Shown here: positions 46,603 through 50,433 of the stretch, piece after piece
How the letters are laid out: every line of letters starts with the position of its first letter
Numbering within the stretch: the first letter of the stretch is position 1
From: an uncultured Muribaculaceae bacterium
GTDB lineage: Bacteria; Bacteroidota; Bacteroidia; Bacteroidales; Muribaculaceae
Reading direction: 5' to 3'
Length of the DNA stretch: 50,433 nucleotides
Assembly (NCBI GenBank): GCA_945931475.1
Contig: CAMEPD010000007.1
Coordinates: 1-50,433 of the forward strand
Notes under the pieces: model-generated
Database searches by the model: none
What the model saw: the letters and a program-made list of their open reading frames with translations, nothing else
Told to the model about the DNA's origin: nothing
Translations under genes and position numbers: made by a program

Positions 46603-48963
46603 TTAGTTGACAATCAGAATTTTGGCGACAGCTCCTGAGGTGCCGTTCTCGTTCTGCGAGGCGAACACGTGGTAAACGCCTGAGGTGACACGCTCGCCGG
46701 CCGAGTTGCAGCCGTCCCAGAGGTACATACCACCGTTGGAGCGTCCCTGGACTATGACGTTGCCGTATGCGTCGGCAATCTTCACCAGCGAGTTGTTCAT
46801 CAATCCCTTTATGGTAATCCAGCCGGTGTAGTCGGGGCGTACCGGGTTGGGGTAGGCGAGTACTTCGCTGTAGTCGTCGTTGCCCGGCGATGTGCTCGAG
46901 GCGTATGAGAGCAGTCCGCCGTCAACGGCAAACCATACTATGTTCGAGTTGGGGTCGACACCGACGGCGTATGCTTTGTTTGTTGTCATAGGCGAGTTGT
47001 CGGTAGTGAAATGGTTGAGAATCTTGTCGGTGGAGGCGTTTACCTGGAAGATGCCCTGACTCGTTGCCAGCCATTTGTTGTTGGCACCGTCAACAGACAT
47101 ATCGAATATGGTGGCGCCGTCGCATAGGTAATCCGCAAGGTTGGTGCCGTCGTTGCGTGGTATCTTCACATGATTTGCGGTAATTGTGTTGGAGAAATCA
47201 GAGAATTTGGCTTTGCCAAGATTTAGAACATAGCCGTTGCCGCCTACGTAAACGTTGCCGACGTTATCTTCGGTAAATGTGATGCAGCTGTTTGTGAACT
47301 CGTTGTTGTCCTGGTCGATGGCTTTCTCAACGATCACAAATTCATCGTCTGAGAGGTCGGCTGTGCCTTTGGTGTCGCATACGGTGAAAATGTTGCCGTT
47401 ATACCAGCTCTGACTGATGAATATCAGATTGGATTTTTTGCAGACCATCATTCGGGCGTTTCGGTGGTATGCGCCGTTTCCTGTCGGAGTGACATGCCAG
47501 TCGTTTTTGGTTATGTTGTCGGCCGGCGTCGACAGCTTGTCTTTGGGGAGGACATATAACGGTTCGTTTTCGACAACTACCCAAAGATTGCCGTTGTTAT
47601 CGAACATGGTCTCGCCCAAAGTGCTCAAGCCGCCCCAGGGGGCATTTGTGCCTGTTTTATATATGCCGGTATATTCATTGTTGTCTATTCTATATAGCCC
47701 GTGACGCCATACTGCTACGAAATACTGATTGACATCGTAGGGATTCTGAACGGCGCGGTGGCCCCATGTAAGCGACGGTACCAGCGAATTATACGGAGGG
47801 GTTATGTTGGCGATTTTACCGTTTTGGAGAATATTCATCTGGAAGGGGAGGGTGGTCGTGGCGTAGCTGCCCTCCCAGAAATCATTGGCGCGGGATGTGA
47901 TTATAAACGAGCCGTTCTGCCCGGGTGTGAGGTAGCGGGGGTTCACCACCGAGAGGTCGGAGCCGAGGAAGCGGTCGTGCTTTACGGCTTCGGGGTTCTG
48001 GGTGATGTCGTATTCGCCGATGCCGTCGCTGTTGGCGCACCAGAAGGCGTCGAATCCGTCGTTGACCGAATAGACCTGACCCTGGAGGGTGGCGGGGATG
48101 GCGCTGCGGGTCACATTCCCTTCGGCGTCAACGCGGTACACCATCGATTTGCTGATGAGGGTGGCCGAGCCGTCGGAGTTGGGCACGATATTGGTGATTC
48201 CTGACACTGTCTGTGAGGTGACGGGGTCGGTCACCTCGGTGATGCGGCATGTGCCGTCGCTGTTCATGGTCATGCGGTGCACGGAGTAGCCGGTCAGCGG
48301 TCCGTGCGAGAAGAATCCGGCGCTCTGGGTGCCGCACATCTTGCCGCGGAAGAAGGCTACGCTGTAGTTGGGGATGGGTTTGAACTTGTCGGTGGAGGTG
48401 ACACGCTCGGTCAGCGGTGCGTAGTGCAGCTGGTCGTTGATGTTGGCGATTACGAAGTCGCCGATGCACATGGTCGACTGTATGTCGGTGGAGTAGCAGG
48501 TGGCGCGCACCTCGTTCTTGCGGTCGTCGTAGTTTACGATGCCGAAGTTGGTCTGCACATAGAAGCAGTCGTTGCCGAAGGCCACATCCTTTACGCTGGG
48601 GGCCTCGGTGAGGGTGGCGGTGCTGATGTCGGGAAGGTTGACGATTTTGCCGTTGTCGTAGAGCTTGTCCATGTTGCCGTTGTCGTAGCACACAAGGAGG
48701 TAGTTGCCGTCGGGGTTGTAGAAGATGTCGGAGATGGTCATGTCGTTGAGTCCGGTGGTGGAGTTGAGCGACTGCCGTTCCTCGGTCTCCTTGTCGAAGG
48801 AGAAGAGCGCTCCGGCCGAGATGTAGTAGACCTTTTCTTCCGATTCTACGATTTTGGTAACGGTGCTAAACGATGGGTAGAAAGTCCATGAGCCTACGGC
48901 CTGCTGTGCGTTGGCCAGCAGGGGCATGAGGGCTGTCAGAAATATGCAGAGTTTTTTAATCAT
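46603..48963 (-). CDS. porZ: Type IX secretion system protein PorZ (propeller protein with sorting domain)
   Basis: 786 aa with a signal peptide (IKKLCIFLTALMPLLANA), then QAVGSWTFYPSFSTVTKIVE, the start of two beta-propellers built from repeated blades (residues about 20-690). The C-terminal end (about 700-786) is a T9SS type A sorting domain: VLAYPNPVRPDYTGWITIKG, VKIADAYGNVI, SGVYHVFA and a final AKILIVN. PorZ sits on the surface as part of the attachment complex that cleaves sorting domains and adds A-LPS. It keeps its own sorting domain. The start at 48963 follows rdgB by 49 bp; the upstream frame extension is antisense to rdgB reading. Confidence 0.9.
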   Translation of the reverse strand: MIKKLCIFLTALMPLLANAQQAVGSWTFYPSFSTVTKIVESEEKVYYISAGALFSFDKETEERQSLNSTTGLNDMTISDIFYNPDGNYLLVCYDNGNMDKLYDNGKIVNLPDISTATLTEAPSVKDVAFGNDCFYVQTNFGIVNYDDRKNEVRATCYSTDIQSTMCIGDFVIANINDQLHYAPLTERVTSTDKFKPIPNYSVAFFRGKMCGTQSAGFFSHGPLTGYSVHRMTMNSDGTCRITEVTDPVTSQTVSGITNIVPNSDGSATLISKSMVYRVDAEGNVTRSAIPATLQGQVYSVNDGFDAFWCANSDGIGEYDITQNPEAVKHDRFLGSDLSVVNPRYLTPGQNGSFIITSRANDFWEGSYATTTLPFQMNILQNGKIANITPPYNSLVPSLTWGHRAVQNPYDVNQYFVAVWRHGLYRIDNNEYTGIYKTGTNAPWGGLSTLGETMFDNNGNLWVVVENEPLYVLPKDKLSTPADNITKNDWHVTPTGNGAYHRNARMMVCKKSNLIFISQSWYNGNIFTVCDTKGTADLSDDEFVIVEKAIDQDNNEFTNSCITFTEDNVGNVYVGGNGYVLNLGKAKFSDFSNTITANHVKIPRNDGTNLADYLCDGATIFDMSVDGANNKWLATSQGIFQVNASTDKILNHFTTDNSPMTTNKAYAVGVDPNSNIVWFAVDGGLLSYASSTSPGNDDYSEVLAYPNPVRPDYTGWITIKGLMNNSLVKIADAYGNVIVQGRSNGGMYLWDGCNSAGERVTSGVYHVFASQNENGTSGAVAKILIVN

Positions 48964-49012
48964 CGTGATAATGAGGGTGTAGTATGGTTGGCCGGAGGCT
49001 GGCGTGGTTTCG

Positions 49013-49621
49013 TTAGTTTTGGGCGGTGAGCAGGTCGAGGAGCTTCTCGAGGGCTCGGCCGCGGTGCGATATGGCGTTCTTGGCTTCGGGCGGCATCTCG
49101 GCGAAGGTGAGTTCCGAACCGTCGGGACGGAACACGGGGTCGTAGCCGAACCCGTCGGTACCCGAAGGGGCTGCCGTGATGCAGCCGGTGACAATCCCCT
49201 CCACCACTGTTTCGCGACCGCCGCGTATCAGCGCTATAGCTGTGCGGAACTGTGCGCGCCGTCGGGCTTCATCGGGGTAGCTGCTGAGCCGCTCGAGCAG
49301 CAGGGTCATATTGGCCGTGGAGTCGTGGCTGTCGCCGCGTCGGGCATCGGAGGCATAGCGGGCCGATTTTACGCCCGGCTCGCCACCGAGAGCCGCCACT
49401 TCGAGGCCGGTATCGTCGGCAAAACAGTCGCACCCGAAGAGCTCGGCTACACGCCTGGCCTTCTGCAGGGCGTTGCCCTCGAGGGTGTTCTGGGTTTCGG
49501 GCAACTCCTCGTGGCATCCTATATCGTTGAGCGACAGCACTTCGCATCGGGCGCCAAGAATCTGGCGCGCTTCGCGCAGCTTGTGCTCGTTATTTGTGGC
49601 AAATACCAGCTTCATGGGCAT
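49013..49621 (-). CDS. rdgB: XTP/dITP diphosphatase (RdgB/HAM1)
   Basis: A 202-aa protein with MKLVFATNNEHKLREARQIL (nucleotide site), NTLEGNALQKARRVAELFG, CFADDTGLEVAALGGEPGVKSARYA (catalytic and Mg-binding Asp pair) and the C-terminal GYDPVFRPDG...TFAEM and ISHRGRALEKL blocks. It removes non-canonical purine nucleotides such as dITP and XTP from the pool. MPMKLVF at 49621 or MKLVF at 49615 are equally possible starts. porZ follows on the same strand. Confidence 0.97.
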   Translation of the reverse strand: MPMKLVFATNNEHKLREARQILGARCEVLSLNDIGCHEELPETQNTLEGNALQKARRVAELFGCDCFADDTGLEVAALGGEPGVKSARYASDARRGDSHDSTANMTLLLERLSSYPDEARRRAQFRTAIALIRGGRETVVEGIVTGCITAAPSGTDGFGYDPVFRPDGSELTFAEMPPEAKNAISHRGRALEKLLDLLTAQN

Positions 49622-49672
49622 TGTTAAGGGGTCGGTTTACGGCCGGGAAGGTGCCGGATTTGTCGACACGGC

Positions 49673-49708
49673 ACACCCCGTCCAACTATTTAACGTCGGG
49701 CGGGGTGT
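49673..49708 (-). terminator. Hairpin downstream of the 3'-end lipoprotein gene
   Basis: ACACCCCGTCC (49673-49683) pairs with GGGCGGGGTGT (49698-49708) at 10 of 11 positions, with a 14-nt loop. It lies between the lipoprotein stop (49763) and the rdgB start, so it may end the lipoprotein transcript. The U-tract is poor. Confidence 0.5.
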
Positions 49709-49762
49709 ATTATTGTGTGAATATTTTTCAGAATCGGCCCAAAAATGACTCTTAGCGGGCTC

Positions 49763-50365
49763 TTAGCGGGTGGCAGTCATCCGGGCAATCAGACGGTTTA
49801 CGGCCGCAGTATCGGCCAGGGCCTCGCGATGGCTTATGGGCAGGCGCAGGATGCGTGTGACGCGCGCCCCGGGGATGATGTGGGCCATAATTACGTCGGG
49901 CGACAGTGTCCGGGCCATCGCCGAATATTCGGCGTAGGTGTAGGTGGTGAAGGCGGTGTTTTCACCGATGCCCCGATTGTCGAGCCACCATCCGTCGGCC
50001 AGTTCTACGGGGCGTGACGAGGTGCTCAGGCCGGTGGGAGCCGGGAAGCTCACCAGACGACCGGATGCACTGAGGTTTACGGGCACATTGTCGGCGTATG
50101 GGCCCGACATCGTGTAGACTAACGCTTTCGGGGCGGTGACGGCGGAGGTTTGGCCGCCGGTGGTGTCGGCGACTTCCTGCCATTGTGCGGTACCTCCGGT
50201 GCCGACCGTGCCTGGCGAGGCTGTCGCTCCGGTGGCGGGTGCGTTCACGTCGATAACAAGCTCCTTGTCGGGCACTATTACGGCCTTGGTGCCTGAACAG
50301 GCGGTAGCCGCCGTCAGTGCTCCGGCTGCCGCAGCTATCGCTGCTATTTGATGGAATCGGCTCAT
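49763..50365 (-). CDS. Bacteroidales lipoprotein of unknown function
   Basis: 200 aa from the ATG at 50365 (MSRFHQIAAIAAAAGALTA). A lipoprotein signal ends TAATAC, and a low-complexity Thr/Gly/Pro linker (residues about 40-75) follows. A compact domain comes next: KALVYTMSGPYADNVPVNLS, SGRLVSFPAPTGL, PVELADGWWLDNRGIGENTA, FTTYTYAEYSAM. I recall Bacteroidales lipoproteins with the same P.A..Y....DY...VPV.....  and SYPAP blocks but know no function. The upstream in-frame ATG at 50377 adds four residues. A 3' hairpin lies at 49673-49708. Confidence 0.75.
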   Translation of the reverse strand: MSRFHQIAAIAAAAGALTAATACSGTKAVIVPDKELVIDVNAPATGATASPGTVGTGGTAQWQEVADTTGGQTSAVTAPKALVYTMSGPYADNVPVNLSASGRLVSFPAPTGLSTSSRPVELADGWWLDNRGIGENTAFTTYTYAEYSAMARTLSPDVIMAHIIPGARVTRILRLPISHREALADTAAVNRLIARMTATR

Positions 50366-50433
50366 TTGTACAGCCATTTAAGTAACTGTTCGAAATTATT
50401 TGAATGTTTATCCGAGGAAAATTTTCAGGAGAT

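Overview
The window looks like a chromosomal segment from a gut-type member of the order Bacteroidales. Its fairly high G+C and gene content suggest a relative of the Muribaculaceae, though this is an inference without a database search. The evidence is: upstream elements of the Bacteroidota type (TTTG or TTG, about 19-21 bases, then TAnnTTTG) in front of many genes; type IX secretion and gliding proteins (GldE, PorV, PorZ); and families largely confined to this phylum (DUF4491, DUF4855, DUF4369 lipoproteins, the pdxJ-exbB-exbD-tonB order).

Layout. 1-5.1 kb: tRNA-Asp, an ECF-type sigma factor with a small membrane protein, a secreted muramidase, dipeptidase PepD, a small membrane protein and an OmpH/Skp-like lipoprotein. 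5.1-6.6 kb: an A+T-rich scar holding a decayed lipoprotein gene, an inverted-repeat element, a frameshifted DpnI-type restriction gene, the start of a DpnD-like gene and a truncated sialate O-acetylesterase gene joined head-on to it. 6.6-8.2 kb: a glycosyltransferase and acyltransferase pair. 8.4-13.0 kb: riboflavin synthase, a GH31 glycosidase, a DUF4491 protein and AsnA. 13.1-17.8 kb: a wza-wzc-wzy-like exopolysaccharide operon. 18.0-19.4 kb: a GT32-type glycosyltransferase and a truncated REP-associated transposase with REP-like repeats. 19.5-25.9 kb: a forward run of ATP-grasp, GtrA, CDP-alcohol phosphatidyltransferase, Aur1-like PAP2, GldE, phosphopantetheinyl transferase and DUF4855 genes. 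26.3-28.2 kb: a membrane-anchored Ser/Thr kinase overlapping a small putative DNA-binding protein gene.

28.2-34.8 kb is a long reverse-strand block (pdxJ, exbB, exbD, tonB-like, pfkA, DUF4369 lipoprotein, yifB/comM). It is divergent from a shortened regulatory protein and NAD kinase at 35.0-36.3 kb, which are followed by a YgjP-type metalloprotease. 37.1-42.5 kb is a rearranged area: a secreted endonuclease/phosphatase-fold protein, then marR and a four-module CoA-disulfide reductase enclosed by two copies of a 205-220 bp repeat, then a broken zinc-ribbon/DUF805 gene. 42.5-50.4 kb holds a conserved small protein, ispF, porV, a fucosyltransferase-like gene, a conserved hypothetical, porZ, rdgB and a lipoprotein.

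The most interesting items are: the CDP-alcohol transferase plus Aur1-like PAP2 operon, which may make inositol-type phospho- or sphingolipid head groups; the RAYT/REP family at two loci; two intergenic arrays of 9-bp repeats that reverse strand in the middle; the kinase/DNA-binding pair; and the repeat-flanked sulfur-handling reductase.
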